A stretch of DNA of 64,000 nt from Lithospermum erythrorhizon (GCA_019722365.1 JADFUC010000963.1:124001-188000), one strand, 5' to 3'; shown: positions 47,043 to 60,896, numbered from the stretch's first letter. Notes: generated from the sequence alone by a model not told the origin. A program made the numbers and translations.

Positions 47043-49720
47043 CATTGCTGCAACGATGCCATTTATCGACGAAACTCAGAACACGGCCATACTTCATTGG
47101 GTGACTATTTGTGTAATTAACTCCACATAACAACATTTATTTTGGTGATAATATATATTTGTTCAATTTCATTTTTTTAATTGCTAATGAAAATTACTCA
47201 TTCTATATTTTATGCATACATGTCATGAACAACAATTTCAAGAATTTGATATACAAATATGAGTGTAAAAAAAATTACTAAATCTATTTTGCATCACCTT
47301 TATTGTTATGATAAATGTGTCTTTTGATCTTCTCTTCTACCTAGTCATTTTCTCTTCCACTGATGGGGGCGTGATTCGATAAACAGCTATAGCATGCTTT
47401 TGTCTTTGAATATTTTCGTGCCATCCTTCATGATGACACCAAAGTTAACTCAATAATAATAATAATTGATACTTATGTCAACACATCAACAACTAAAAAC
47501 ATAAGAGAGAATGTAGAGAGTGAAAATTTATTAAAAAATAATTAAAATGATTACAACGACTTAATCAAATTAATTAAATCAAGTTATTAAAGAAATGTCA
47601 ATGCAGTTATGTTCTCTATCAACCCTAAATTTAATGTAAAAACTGCTCAACAAGGGCTTCCAGAAAATAACTCATCATTGCTCATTAAATTTTGCTCGGC
47701 GCTAAAAAATTCTCAATTTTATTCAATTAAAATCGGCCATATGGCCTAAAATTGAAGTTCTAGAAGTCGCAGGGCTCAAAATGGAGATTCCAGAAAGAAG
47801 GAGATTCAAAATAAAGATTCCAAGAAGTTCGGGATCAACATGAAAATGTATTTGACCTAGAAAAATAACGAAACCTCTTTTACATAAAAAGAGGCGCCCC
47901 CATTGGCCACATACTGAGGCAGCAATTCTAAATATCCTGACGGCTTGATCTGTCTCAAAACGTCAGCTAAGATCATGCATCCACCTAAATTAAACCAACT
48001 AATCAAAAGCAAGATTCAAAGTCTTCTTAGCCTATAAATACCTCTCTCGTATATTTTCGAAATTCATAAAAAAAAAGAATTCACATCGTAAAATACATAA
48101 AAAACAGATTAGAAAACACATGTAGAATCCATCTCTGGGACAATCTAAGCTTAATCTTTTTAAAACCACCAAGAAACACCAATTTGACGGCCGAAACACC
48201 TCCAGATAGCCAAAATAGGAAATCAAGAATTATTGCATAAACGCAATAATTCTTCAAGTCTGAAGCAAAATCTATGAGAATTTGACGCAGATTTCTCAAG
48301 AACGTCAATATTCGCTGCTATCAAGCTAAATAGCCCTCGATTATTCAAAAATCTGAAACGAACACACGATGCAACTTCGTGTTCATTTATCAAATTCCGT
48401 GATATAGGAATACAATCAACGCTCAGCCTTATGTAGTCGATTCCGTGCAAAACACGCTGCTAAGGCCTCATGCCCCAAACGACAAGATCATCAACAAGGT
48501 CGAACACCGCACCTTCATATCGATCATCACCACAAAGAATGTGCCCGGCGTCGTGCTGTAGTATAAAGCCTGAGGCGACGCCGCTCTCAAAGCTTAAATC
48601 AAGTACACCCTCATCATCTACCATAGCAACAAGTCGCTAAGTCCGCTCAGAGTACAAGATGTATAACGCTACTTCAAAGCCTTAAATCAAATCTTAGCGA
48701 GCCAAATCACTAAGTCCCACCAGAGAATAATAGTTTTATCCAAGATATACTTGATCAAGGAATTTAAAATCCTAATCGGCAGCTAAAACAAGCCCTTATA
48801 CTGGCAGACGCTATAAGAAGTCCATCAAGTCTAAATAAATCAAGATCAAGTCTAAGACCCAAGATTAAAACCATGTACAACCAACACGGTAATATGCCGC
48901 TATGCTCCCCCAACCTCGCACTATATCCATGTTCGCACTCAGCCTCAAGTCCATCAAGACTATGACGTATATCTAGCTCGTCTTAGAGCTCCTATACAAC
49001 CCAAATCAAGACAAATCAAACTCAAGTCGCTCAAATCGCCTCGAGCTCATACCAAGCTCCTATCAAGACCAAGTCAAGTCAAGCTTAAGTCGACATCTCA
49101 CAAATCGGGCCGCTGAATGCTTAGTGGACTCATAGTTTTGACAATGATCCTCTTCAATTTGATAAACTCAGTAATAATCGGCGAATTTTCTCTTATAGTA
49201 AATTTTATTTTCAGACTTCTTATTATAAATAATAAAAAGTCTTCTTTCCATTACAGAGAATGAAAATTGATTAAAAAAAATTAATTTCAATGGAGAATTT
49301 TTAATTTTAAACGGGCTAAGAGATCAAAGGTGTAGTTACAATAATAAAATATATTTGGATGAGTTTATCATGAACTAATAGTTGGTCAATTAAAGTTTAG
49401 TGCTTCATTTTTATTTCTCATACAGACAAAAGAGTTGATATGGCTAGTCAGAGTAAAGATAAGAAACTTATAAAACCATTTGGACTAGAGACATACAAAA
49501 ATGAGTATAACAACAAACAAACAGAAAACTTTTCATAATAAGTTGAAAAACTAAATTGTGGCATCGTCTATTCAATTTGTAATTTCATATTCCTAAATAA
49601 TCATGTAGTTCTTCTTCCATGAAATCAATTTATACATTTGTTAACTTAACCTATAACGAGGAAACAAAATATAGGTGTAGCAATTGAAACACACTTTTAA
49701 CATTAACATGTATCAATATT
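47043..49720. other. Gene-free stretch with a possible LTR at about 47.6-49.1 kb
   Basis: GCCTATAAATACCTCTC at 48031-48047 looks like a TATA box followed by a leader. The following 48.5-49.1 kb is rich in CAAGTC and CAAGTCTA repeats, resembling the 3' part of a large gypsy LTR. No second copy or coding domain was found. Confidence 0.3.
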
Positions 49721-49723
49721 TTT

Positions 49724-49870
49724 GAAGAGGTTCTCGCCTAAGAGAGGCAAGGAGGGTCGAATAGTAAGCACCTTTACCGTAATTATTACAAGTAGGTTGT
49801 TTCCGAGTTGATCCAAGAATAGATTACAAATATTATTTACTACTTCACAATATATAAGAATCGTACATAA
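49724..49870 (-). repeat. SINE-like sequence 3' of the PLAC8 gene
   Basis: On the minus strand: TCGGAAACAACCTACTTG, GGTAAAGGTGCTTACTATTC, GACCCTCCTTGCC and GGCGAGAACCTC. This order matches the 3' half of the widespread plant SINE type (GGAAACAACCTC...GGGTAAGGCTGCGTAC...GACCCTCC...GGCGGGAGCC). The 5' part with tRNA-like promoter boxes is not recognisable. The upstream segment is shared with the fragment at 9640-9720. Confidence 0.55.
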
Positions 49871-50005
49871 TGTAATGAAGTAATGAACCATTTTAATAGA
49901 TTCCAATATATCCAAAAGCCATATATAATATAAAATTTTTGACGGACATGAAAACAAGCGATTGAAACACAGAATGTCAAAAAAAATATGTAGTATTAGA
50001 ATTAC

Positions 50006-51012
50006 CAAGGGAAGGATCAAATCCTTGTTGATTGAGTTCACGATATTCTTGGCACAATGCACAATATTGTAAGCAACAAGAGCTAGCCAAGCAGTCTGTG
50101 CATTTGTTTCCCTCCAATTTGTATTCTTTTCTCATTTTGGTACGTATGTGCCACAAATAAAAGATACAAGTACAACACATCAAATGTGCTATACAATAAC
50201 TTATAGCCCCTTCCCAACATGCTACAAAATCAAGACCCAACCATGTCATTTTTACTACTAGTATAGTAGTATATATTTTCAATATCGAACATTAGAATAA
50301 AAAATAACAGAAGTGAATTAATTTTCTTACATGTCTTGCCTTCACTTAAGATCTCATGAACTTGACCCGAAGTTTTGCATGGACATATGAATGTTTGAAG
50401 ACCTGTTAAAATTAAATAAAAATAAAGAAATTTGGTAACACAATTTGCTTAAATAAGAAAATACTCCATCCATCCATAAAACAACAATTTTGATTTTTTA
50501 CAAGTTGATTTTATTTTTAAAATCAAACATCTTTGAATATGTTGTACAATATTTAAAGAAAAATATATCAAAATATAATATTATTTTCAACATGTTTTAC
50601 TATTAACATGATGATTTTGTTCATATATATTGCAGTTTTGCGTGTTAATTCTGACTACGAATTTGTTAATATATATATATAATTGAAAAAATACAAACAA
50701 TCTTTTATGAAATTAAAATTATTTAGAGACAAGGGTATAACACGTACAACTTGGAAGATCTGAAAAACACCCAAAAATGCTTGTGGACCAAGGTCTTACA
50801 TGGCTTGGTTCAGGTCGTCCAACATGAGATCTTTCAATGACAATAATACTTTTAGCAGAATCATCATTTGTTACCTCTTCACCACCACCACAACCATGAT
50901 CATTGATTAATGAGGGAGGTAATGATGAAGAAGGAATGATATATATCAATCGATCATCAAATGAAATTTGGCCAGAGGAGTTTTCAAAATGATTGGTGCC
51001 TTGAAAATGCAT
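50006..51012 (-). CDS. PLAC8-domain (PCR/FW2.2-like) cysteine-rich protein
   Basis: Three exons fit exactly: 51012-50748, 50402-50331 and 50221-50006, with donors GTACGT, GTAAGA and GTAATT and acceptors TTAACAG and TTTGTAG, all in phase 1. They give 184 residues. After a 73-residue N-terminus comes the PLAC8 domain: PWSTSIFGCF, then CLQTFICPC (89-97; the family motif is CC....CPC), GQVHEI, a hydrophobic stretch at 117-136, KMRKEYKL, CTDC, and CALCQEYREL (166-175) ending GFDPSLG. PLAC8/PCR proteins are membrane proteins linked to cadmium and zinc handling and to organ-size control in plants. The last exon, normally beginning with Trp after SLG, was not placed. Read-through of the third donor adds NSNTTYFF and stops at 49977. 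An acceptor near 49654 would give an immediate stop after SLG. Confidence 0.85.
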
Positions 51013-53886
51013 GATGATCTTATTACTTCATGTTGGAAAATTGGTTAGATAGAAGAGATACAACAAGAAGGAATGAAGAAATGAAATATGATGGAAAAGG
51101 AGAAAGAGCTTGTCTGCAAAAATATGTTTGATGATAAATTATTGTTTATAAAATTTAATTCTGATACAAAAGAATAACTAAGTTTATGACCATAAATTCA
51201 TTAACCTCTCGAACTTTTCACATTTGCTAAGTGCATAAAACATTCAAGATCTAAAAATCGAACTACATATCTATAAATTAAGGAATTGTATATCGTTATA
51301 ATTAAGTAAAGTCTAATTTCATATAACGTATGTCATGAATTCTAAAACAAGGAATTAAGTAGCGACCGAAAATAAAGCAGACAATCTACTTTTATTGCAG
51401 CCCACATAATGTATTTCACTATATATAACTAAGAATTACGCATATTTAGCTAAAACTAAATTTTTGGGATTTGAAAGAAACCATGCTCCTTTAAGCATAG
51501 AATAACCTAAACTATATCATGCAGAACTAAAGAATACAACTCCAACCTACACTATTCGAAAGCACGTAATAAATGCACTCCAAGCTATTCAACAACCCAC
51601 CCTTAAATTCAATTGCTAATACACTCCTTCATACTTTAGATTCGGCGACTAAAACCAAGTTGGATGGATATTTATGCCCAAACCACCTTAAAAACCTTCG
51701 TAACCTGCCTAACAAAAATCCCGAGGCAAGTGACCCTGCACTCCCTCCCGATCTTCTCCCAAACTATTCCTCGACCTGGGTTAAAATTGTGCCTGAGGTA
51801 AGTCCCGACCCCATCCCCCGAACTATCGCTGATTTGATTCAAGTCACCAAATCCAACAAATCTCCACCTTAACTTGAATCTTCCAGCTATATATCGAAAA
51901 AACTAAAATCCTCCAAAAAGAATAAGGCACCGAATGCATTCCAAATGCTAGACGTGCACAGATAGTGAACCAAATGTACCAAAACCCTCACATGTGATAG
52001 ATCCTGACGAGCATCCGAAAAGAGATAGACAGTGCTCAGCTACACCTCCACCTCACATATTGGCCTGTCACCAGGCAAATACCAGAACATATCAATTGGT
52101 AAGTTCAAACACTATTAGACCATCCCCTGCAAAAACCTCTCCACCTTCAATCAATGTCTTACAACTAACCACATCAACATCATGCAACCGTAAAACAACT
52201 GCAACTCAAAACTAGCTATTTAAAGCATGCCTACTTTCTACTAGTACTTAAATGCAAATCATGCACTTCTTCCTTAACATCAGCCCCTTCCTATGATCTT
52301 TAGACCCTATCGAATAGTATCAATACCAAGAACATATTTAATACGCATTCCGAAATCTCTACAACTGTGAAAGCATTTAGCCTAACTCCTCCCATCGTTG
52401 TACCTCGACGCTACTCCAGATCTGGGTAGTTCTTTAGGACATCCTCGAACTACCCTATGATGTTCCACGTAAAACCCTTCCAAGCTTCGGAGCATTTGCC
52501 ACTCGACCTCACCACCGCACTCCACAATTTAATTCCCCTGCTCCACCTGCTTCCAACACCACAAAGAACTGACCCAAAATGTCTACCTTGCAAAACATAC
52601 AAAGTTCCACACATTTCACACCTTCGTAATCATATCTCAAACCATAGACAAATAATCCTCCACCTTCTCCTAAGAAACTCCGAACCCTCTTGTCTAACAG
52701 ACTGTATAATAAATTCATACTATGTAAGTACATGCCTAACTTTGTTCATCAATGTGCGTAATCTACCATCACGATCCTAACTCTAACTAAGTCAATCCCA
52801 CGCCTCGCACTAAAACCATTTTCCATTGAAACAATTCCACCATCCAACTGATTATACGTTGAGAACATATGAATCTAGAACTCACACATCGGTGTAAAAT
52901 GTATGAGCATCAACAACTAAGGCCATGTCCTCTTCGAAATGCATGCCACCTACCGGCAATGGCGACAAGATCACCGAGGCCTTCTCCTATCAGATCCCCT
53001 CCTCGACAATCTAACTTCTAATGTCCCAACTTCCCACAAGACTGTGCACTCCCATCGCTTCCTCGTACCCTCCGCTGCCTTCCGGAGAACTTCTCCACCG
53101 CAGCATCACTTTAATCTAACTACAAGGTTAGTAACCAAATAAGCACTACGAGATCCGAACTAGAACTGAACCACCATTGCTAACTACAATACAATAAATT
53201 CCCTCATAAGGAATACCTAACTTCTTCTAGATACAATGAATACTTACCATTTCTCATAGACTCGCTTAAAGCCCTCATACCTATTACAGTAACGAGGGCC
53301 AACAATATCAAGTAGCATCCTCCTTCAATCTTAATATTTATATTACACAAATCAAGTAGTATATTATTAAGACGGGGTTTAGGTGGTTTTAAGAGATATA
53401 CCTTTCCCCGCATTCTTGCCCAAACAGCATTGCTTAATAGAAACTTATCGTCAAGCTCTTCGCCATATACAGATTTCAAGTTGAGTTACAACCCTATAGC
53501 TAAAGATCCTTCTCTAAAATCTCTATGATAACCTCATCATCCAAAGCAGTTAATCAACAGTATGCCTTCTCCTCTGTATGCTTTCATGTGCACGATAACG
53601 GTAAGCCGGGTGAATTTTTCATCGTAGAACTAAAGCCCCTCTCGCTTCAATAGCCTTACCTTGATTCGCGAGACCTAAACCTGCTTTCTCCCAAGAAACT
53701 TCTCAATTCTTAATACTTTCACCACCCATCTTCGCCGCTTAATCCGAATCCAAGCTCGATACCGCTTGTTATAACTACCGAAAAGCTTAATTTGCTATAA
53801 CGCATGCGAATCTCTGTGACGCTTAAGTAAGTAGCACCCGAAAAATAAAGAGATTCGAGATTTAACGTAGTATCCTCCCTTACAAT
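51013..53886. other. Probable transposon debris, no gene identified
   Basis: At 51852-51870 the minus strand reads AAGGTGGAGATTTGTTGGAT, close to the polypurine-tract/LTR junction of copia elements (AAGTGGGAGATTGTTGG). A decayed copia element on the minus strand could therefore extend to the right, but I could not identify any of its domains. Plus-strand frames of 65-107 residues are Pro/Thr/His-rich without recognised motifs. Confidence 0.35.
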
Positions 53887-54462
53887 GTGTTGGGGACTAA
53901 TCCATGGATAGAGTCACGTATTAGATTTCATCATAATGGAGGAACATATTGTTATGGGTAGATAATTCCTTCCTCAAGTATATATAAAATTAGCGAAGTC
54001 AGACGGATACGGGCCGGCCAGCCAGAATTTGCCGCATCAGCACTCACGCTGCTCCATCCACGCCTATTCAAAGATACGTGTCGAGCATACAACACTCCCT
54101 TACAAGCCCAGTACATGCCTTGTATTATTCCTATTAATGCTGGTACTATTTTACCATTTGAGGTAATATGAAATTCCCTCTCTTAGTACTTTTTGCTATA
54201 TTCGAATCGCTACTAACTTAAGCATTGTTTGCCTCGTGGTCGCACTCACACTTTAAAGTTCAAACGCTACCCACAGCACTCCTCACTGCCAAGTGGAAAT
54301 GCCATCATGGAATCAAGAACCCAAGGCCAAGAGTACCGCGTCCCATTCCACCGCGAAAGATTTCAACTCGCCAGACCAACCGTGGTGACGAGTCTAGAGT
54401 TGATTCACCTAACACCAACATGAACCAAGATACTATCAATCCTCAAAATATGGTCGATCAAA
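53887..54462 (+). repeat. Candidate 5' LTR of the gypsy element
   Basis: Starts TGTTGGGGACTAATCC, has a TATA-like GTATATATAAAATTA near 53977, and ends just before the primer-binding site. The length of about 575 bases and the start are inferred, because no second LTR is available for comparison. Confidence 0.45.
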
Positions 54463-54480
54463 TGGCGTCGTCTGTGGGGA
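54463..54480 (+). other. Primer-binding site of the gypsy element
   Basis: TGGCGTCGTCTGTGGGGA differs at one base from the TGGCGCCGTCTGTGGGGA motif common in plant gypsy elements of this type. Confidence 0.65.
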
Positions 54481-57330
54481 ACGCTAGTCAAGTTCCTCAA
54501 GAACAAAATTAAAATACATTTATGACTCCAAAACACTCTTAACCACGAAGTTCATGTTAATACACCCCAAATTATCTCAACTAACGACGCCACCAACGTG
54601 ATCAAATTCCTAATGGAAGATATTCGGGAAAAAGTATAACGGAGGGTTCGCTTGGCTAGGGAACGAGAAATTCATAGACAAGTTGATCAAATTCTAGAAA
54701 GGGATGACTTATTGGCTTAAGAAAGTTGATAGGCTCGACAGTGCCTAATTGCGTAACAAGAACACAGAAAGCACGGAGAATCATCACACCACGACCTCCA
54801 TATACTCCAACTTATAGTCCGCTATATACATCCTCCATGCTTCCAGTATGGAGATACAAGGACAAGCTTCTTCGTGATAAGCCACATTAGTGGTACAATT
54901 TGCCAGAGTCTCAGCTGGATAATGTGCAGCTTTATTACAAGAGCTCAGCAATGTAAAAGAAAATTTGATGAATTTAAATTGCATTCAAGTACTTCCTTAC
55001 CATGCAGTGAGCGAAATTGCATCAGCGCCTCCAAGCAAAGAATGACATTTTCACGCTTCAATTAGACCGCAGCATCATACCAACGGGGTTCATTTTACCT
55101 CAGTTTACACAATATACGACCGCGATCACCAAAGACTTGGTAGGATTTTTGGCCCAAATAACTATTACAACGAATAATATGGATATTTATGCTAAGGCTT
55201 TTCCAAATAGTCTACTCAGGTCATAAGTTAGATCGCATATGAAACAAGCCAACTCAATCGATTCATATGCTAGTACAAATGGACGCTTTTTATCAAGTAA
55301 ATACAAAGACATCCATTACAAACAAGCAAAGATAAAGGCGCTTTAGTGGATTTACAAGTGGCCACGAGAAGTCGCCTTTCAAGGATTACCATCGATACGA
55401 GGCCATTTTCAAAAATATACCAAGACATTAACAAAAAATTATATGACATTTTACTGCATCAACTATGGAAAAATAAGAAAGATTTGGTCTTTGATACCCC
55501 CTAACGAAGTGATTTAGCCAATTGTTGGGTCAATAAACATATTGATTCGGGAGAATTTACAAAAAGAACGGTGGTCCTCATGACATCTTCGTGAAAATTG
55601 AATAGAAGTGGATCCCCCTCAGCCCAAATAGAAAGGATCCCCAAGGCCCATCGGGGGCTAAAACCACATATAGCTGATAGCCGCGCGATGTGGGCAAAAC
55701 TTCAAAAAGAGGGTTTTATTCACCCCCCACGCATGCAGCCTGGGCCTGCGGCCGAATCTAGTTCACACTAAAGATACGGGCGGCCAAATCCCATTACGAA
55801 GTTCCTTACTCGAGATTTATTCCCGCATGGTGAATAAAAGGTTATCAAGCAAACCACCTCGTATTTCTAGTGACATAAAGTCAATGTATTAAATCAACAA
55901 GCGTATCATGGTCACCATGGGGAGATCATGGTCATGACACGAATGAGCGTCACATGTTAAAGATCGAGATGTAGAAGTCGACAAGAGAGAATTACCAAAA
56001 GAGTTTATGGACACAGTGAGCGTAACGCAAGTCGCCTAAGAAGACCACCAAGAGAAAACCAAATTATCCACGGTACGCGCGAGTCCACCCCGAGGAAAGA
56101 AATAGGCGCGACTCCATCACTTAGATTGGGTGGTCGCATCGACAATTCATTTTGGGGGTCGCGCAGTGGTGACGACTCTAGAATTCAAGGAAAAATGTAC
56201 AGGTTTATTCCTCATCATTAGGTCCACATGCTATTAAGCTATTTCTTTTCTGCAATGAGTCAGAGGGGCCTGAAGTCAAGTTTACGATGATCAAAGCGGT
56301 AATTGCACCAGCTTATTGCGACTACACCGTAGAAAGTATGTCAAGTAGATAATCGGAACTTCGCCGATATTATGTACTTATCTACTTACGACAAATGATT
56401 ACTTCCTCGCAACATGCTATTAAATCCAATACACATGCCATTAACAGTGGTTTACTGGCATTCGATTTATCCAGCGGAACGGTAACTCGACTTTACCGGG
56501 TGGGCTCGGGTAACAAAGATCAACAATTAGAGCCCGCTCAAAAATAGTGGGATATCCTCACTGCCTTACAACGGGTCGACGGAAGTCAATTCGCTATCGG
56601 TCAGCCTATGGCCATTATTTCTCCTTTGCACCTCAAGACGAAGCTTCCAACCCGCACGTGGGCATGTGAAATACGTGGTAATCAAAAAGAAGGTTGGGAC
56701 GCGTTATCAAACCTCAATTCCATCCTTTGGAAAGTGGACCGGAAAGAGCGAAAGTAGGAAGTCATGGGTTTAAAATCATCAGCGAAAGGAGCATCTGCAA
56801 GAAAGTAGACTCCGTAAAGAAACATACCCTCCAAAAGAGCGGTAGAAAAACTCGAGACCGCCTTCAGCGAGGAGATTGTTAAGGTTTCATTCGGCCAAAG
56901 AGGAACTGTGAGAAGACGCTCGCGATAGGAACGACAAGCTGAAGAATCATAAAGAAAAGCCGGATTCGCTTTGATTGCAGTATTATACAATATATTTACT
57001 AAAGCGTAAGATAAGTGCCGTATATATTATCACTGCTGTAATAAGCGCATGTTTACTCTATGTAATTACTTCCAAAAATGTAAGAAGCGAACCTTCAATG
57101 ACGGTGTTAATCAAAGGGGCCAAAAATGTGTTGATTTGTTACTGAAAGCAGACGCCATTCGTGAGCTCCAATTCCCAAATCGACAAGAATGTCATATATC
57201 AAAAAAGTCAGTCGGAGTACTTCGAAAGATAAGATCGACTTTTACGAGTAATTTAACAAAGTTTGTCCCAAGTGACTGTATCCGCTACCATGCTTCAAGT
57301 AGGCTCATGGATACGCTGGTCACTTAATTC

Positions 57331-57700
57331 TTTAACTTCATGGATGCCATGGGATACCATCGATCAAGATTGCCTTTGATTATGATTTAGAAAATGGCTT
57401 TCATAACGTAATATGGATTATATTGTCGAAAGTAATGCCCTTTGGTCAAAGAACGTAGTGGCTACTTATCAAAGAATGGTAAACTTCATATTCACCACCC
57501 AAATCGCGAAATATTTATGATATACGTTGATGATATGTCAGTAAAAAGGAAGGTCCGAGCTGACCATTTGAATTATTTGAAGGAATCATTTGACCAGTTG
57601 AGGAAAAGCAAACTCAGGATCAACCTGCATGTTGTTCGCTCGGGTGTAACTCGGGAAATTTCTAGGTTACATTTATCGCCGAACGGTAAAATTTAACCAA
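57331..57700 (+). pseudogene. gypsy reverse transcriptase remnant
   Basis: Conserved blocks can be followed through frame changes: FMDAMGYH at about 57338, KVMPFG at 57430-57447, and IYVDDMSVK with the catalytic YVDD at 57522-57536, then LNYLKESFDQLRKSKLRIN. Internal stops separate them. Confidence 0.85.
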
Positions 57701-57817
57701 ATCTTCGAGTATAGTGCATACTTCTCAAGCCACTCGAGTATAAAGATATCGCTAGTTTCTCATTGTGGTGCCTCAGAAGATTTAGCTCATTCATTTTCTA
57801 AATCAAAGTAGTGCAAT

Positions 57818-58075
57818 TTGCCTTTCTTCATAAACCTTAGGCGAGCTTCAAACAACAAGTTTTATTGGGATGACGAGTTCAATAAAGCTTTTGAAGAGCT
57901 GAAGCAATATTTAAGTTCATCCAAAATATTTAAGTTCAAACAATGCTATACATCGTTATGTCGACGGAGTTGCAAAGAGCGTGGCCGATCCGCCAAGCTA
58001 GAACCAAAAAGTGCCAATCTATTATCTAAGTCGTTGCCTTACATGGTTGGTAAGAGAATTATCATATTATAGATA
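57818..58075 (+). pseudogene. gypsy RNase H start
   Basis: PFFINLRRASNNKFYWDDE and FNKAFEELKQYLSS match the linker and start of gypsy RNase H (PFFKLLKK...F.W..EC..AF..LK.YL). The catalytic part beyond about 58080 is degenerate. Confidence 0.75.
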
Positions 58076-58786
58076 AGCTCGTCACTTTGGTCATCTCACC
58101 ACAAACCTAAGATATACTTCGAGTCATACCCGATTCAAGCTGCAAATCTGATCAACCCACGAAGAGAGTCATTACGAGTCCGCAATTATCCGCAGACAAC
58201 AAATACGGGCCATGATTTAAATGGAAGCTCACATCTCATATGTCCTCGACAAGATCAAAGTTACGCTTTAGCGCATTTCATTGAATGCACAACTCAAGCC
58301 CTTAAATGATTAGCGGATCTTATGATTTTGAACTTGGAGTAAACAATCCTAAATGGATTTTATTTGTGGACGGGAAATAAAACGGTAAGCGAATCGGGCT
58401 GGAATCCTTGGCTCGAGGCCCCGACATAAGTGTGGAGTATGCACTGCGATTCACCTTTCCCACTACAAATAACTGAAATGAGTACGAGGTCACGGTTGTT
58501 GGATCGAAATTGTTAAATCATTAATCAAACGAAATGGTTAAAGAGATTTCAAGTCGGGTCGGATCGTAAAAGTGAGTACGCTGGGTAAGGCATGGACCAA
58601 TCGGTTAAATACCATGCGAGCCATCCAATCGGCCAAGAAGTTTGAATAGATTGTATTCGAACATATACCTCGCACCCAGACGAAAAAGCGTAATTCACCT
58701 CTCACCACCCTCTGGCGATAAGTTTCCATGCGGGTTTACGCGATCTGAGGTTCCCCGCCTATGAGGAGGTAATCGCCTTACTAGTT

Positions 58787-59540
58787 TTGGAGGAGCCTCG
58801 AGGATTTATCCCCTATCGCCGAGTATTTAGTCAATGGTCACCCCAAAAAGCAGCACCATGTAAGCTGGGAAAGATTAAGAATCGCAGTTTCAGATTTTAT
58901 ATGCATAATAATGAGCTCTACAAAAAATCATGGGATGGCCCGCTGCTTAGCTGTGTTTCACAAGAGGATATTCCCAAGATACTCGCCGAGGTACATCAAG
59001 GATGGTGTGGGAGCCATATTAGGGGCGTTTACTCGCCATTAAAATCATGAGGATCGAGTACTTCCTCGCTTCCACCTCGGGTCAAAGACGCCATGGACTT
59101 GCGGAAGAAGTGTAACGTATGTCGAGGGACGGATCGCGTACAACACCAACCTACCACCTCAATGATACCCATATTGAATCCCATACCTTCGCTATGCTGG
59201 GAATTGGCTCTTAGCTGAAGCTACTCCAAGTGCTAAGTGGTAACAAAGATGCGTCAGAAGGGATTATTTCAAAGAATGGGTCAAGCCGCGCCTCAAAAGA
59301 CATACGCAAGAATAGCATAAGGCGACTTCTTATGAAAACATGTTATCACTAGTTTTGGGGTACCTCAAGATACCTGTCTCGCATAACGGGCTACAAATAG
59401 CTGGGAGTTAGCCAAATTCGCCAGTTAAATACAATATGTAACATCGGTTCTCCCCAGTCTATTCTCCACAACGCAATGCTCAAAGAAGTGGATGTAATCA
59501 TATACTTTTAATGGCATAAAAAGAATATGATCTCGTAACG
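58787..59540 (+). pseudogene. gypsy integrase remnant
   Basis: The zinc-binding region is readable: NNELYKKSWDGPLLSCV, ILAEVHQGWCGSH, then in another frame RKKCNVCRGTDRVQHQP. The core follows in pieces: YFKEWVKPRLKR near 59265 and GTSRYLSRITGYK near 59355-59400, where intact elements have the catalytic Asp of SDNG.T/QF; here it is lost. A PQSILHN-like piece lies near 59455. C-terminal integrase traces run to about 60075. Confidence 0.8.
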
Positions 59541-60080
59541 AATCTAATAAAGCGGGTACGGATACGAATTCCCCTCATTGTGTCATGGGTCACTAGACCA
59601 CTCCCTCTTCTAAAGATGTGTGTAAAACCCTCACTCTCTAGATCTCACCCTTTCGCACGCTGACAAGCGAATCCCCTCGTTGTTCATGGCTCGAAGCGCT
59701 CTTCCCATGGATTCGACTACCCACTCTACCGCCAACTGTGAGTTCAATTTAGGGGAAAAATAACCAAATGAACGAGTGGGAACAACTCAACTTTATGACG
59801 AGTTACGTGGATCGAGCCTTATACAAAAAATGCAAAACACAAGTACCTTACGGATCACAACTACAATCGGCGAGTGAAGAATAAGCAATTTAAAATCGAG
59901 AATCGGGTGTTAGCTATACTCGATCACCAGCCCAAAGACAAATACAGTTGAGTCCTAAATGGAGTGGACCCTATCGCATTTCACAGATACTGGGTCCTCG
60001 GATCTAACGAATTGGAAATTTATGAATGGAAATGTGATTCCCCAGACACGGCAAGCCTCTAATTCGGGCAAAATATTATC

Positions 60081-60890
60081 ACTGAGGATACGTGATTGAA
60101 AGCAATTGCATGGAGGCTTCTGGGTGATCAATACCACATCTCCAAGAGTCGACAAACCCGGCTACACCAAAGCTCTGCTAGTTTATCCTCTCTGGCAGTT
60201 AAAACAAAAAAATTTGCAACGGCGGCCCTGCGGTCCTCTTTCTCTTTACGCATCTTCGCCACCGCATTGTAAACTCCTGAGCCAGTCGGTAACATTTCTC
60301 GGTCGGCCCTTTAATGATGCAAGCATGTCGCCGGAGGTAGCATTATTTGTTCTTGTTCCCGACTGCCACATGCCTCGCGATTCTCGATCCGCCCAATCCT
60401 AATTCTCAAAGATATTTAAGGAAATGGATGGTTATGTCTCCCATACTTTACTTGGACCCACCACCGACTTCCACCATTAAGGTACTCCTTTCCGATTAAC
60501 CTAAATTCACACCCGACTCGCTAACGCCTCCCGTGTAAATTTTTTCTATTAGTTCTCAGACTTCAGTCCTTGACTACAAATTAGAAGAACTGACAAGCCC
60601 TTTTGTTCCCCGCCTGCTTTCTTAGAACTTCAGACCGCCAACGTAATGTTTCTATTGGCTGCCATACCAACATGTTCCGTAGTTCTTTTCTCTACCCCGA
60701 ACCCGCCGATTACTAAATTCCTCAATTATGTCAAGACATTGATCTTCCTGATTTTCATAACTAACTTGAGTAACCTATGCATAATATGACGGGCGAAGAA
60801 AATTACTACGATATACAGTATAAATACAAATCCATAGCCTGCGGATCTTTAAAGTATACTACATTATTCAATACAAAAACATATAATTAA
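60081..60890. other. Stretch after the gypsy integrase
   Basis: Expected to hold the 3' untranslated part and 3' LTR of the gypsy element, but no stretch clearly matches 53887-54462. No gene is supported. Confidence 0.4.
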
Positions 60891-60896
60891 ATATAT

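Larger units (their letters stand above)
53887..60080 (+). mobile_element. Heavily decayed Ty3/gypsy (Tat-like) retrotransposon
   Basis: Order on the plus strand is LTR-like segment, primer-binding site, gag remnant, protease/RT, RNase H, integrase, with RT before integrase as in Ty3/gypsy. Stops and frameshifts occur every few dozen codons, so nothing is functional. The layout and the primer-binding motif suggest the Tat/Ogre side of gypsy, but this lineage call is tentative. No 3' LTR matching the 5' one could be recognised between 60.1 and 60.9 kb. Confidence 0.8.
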
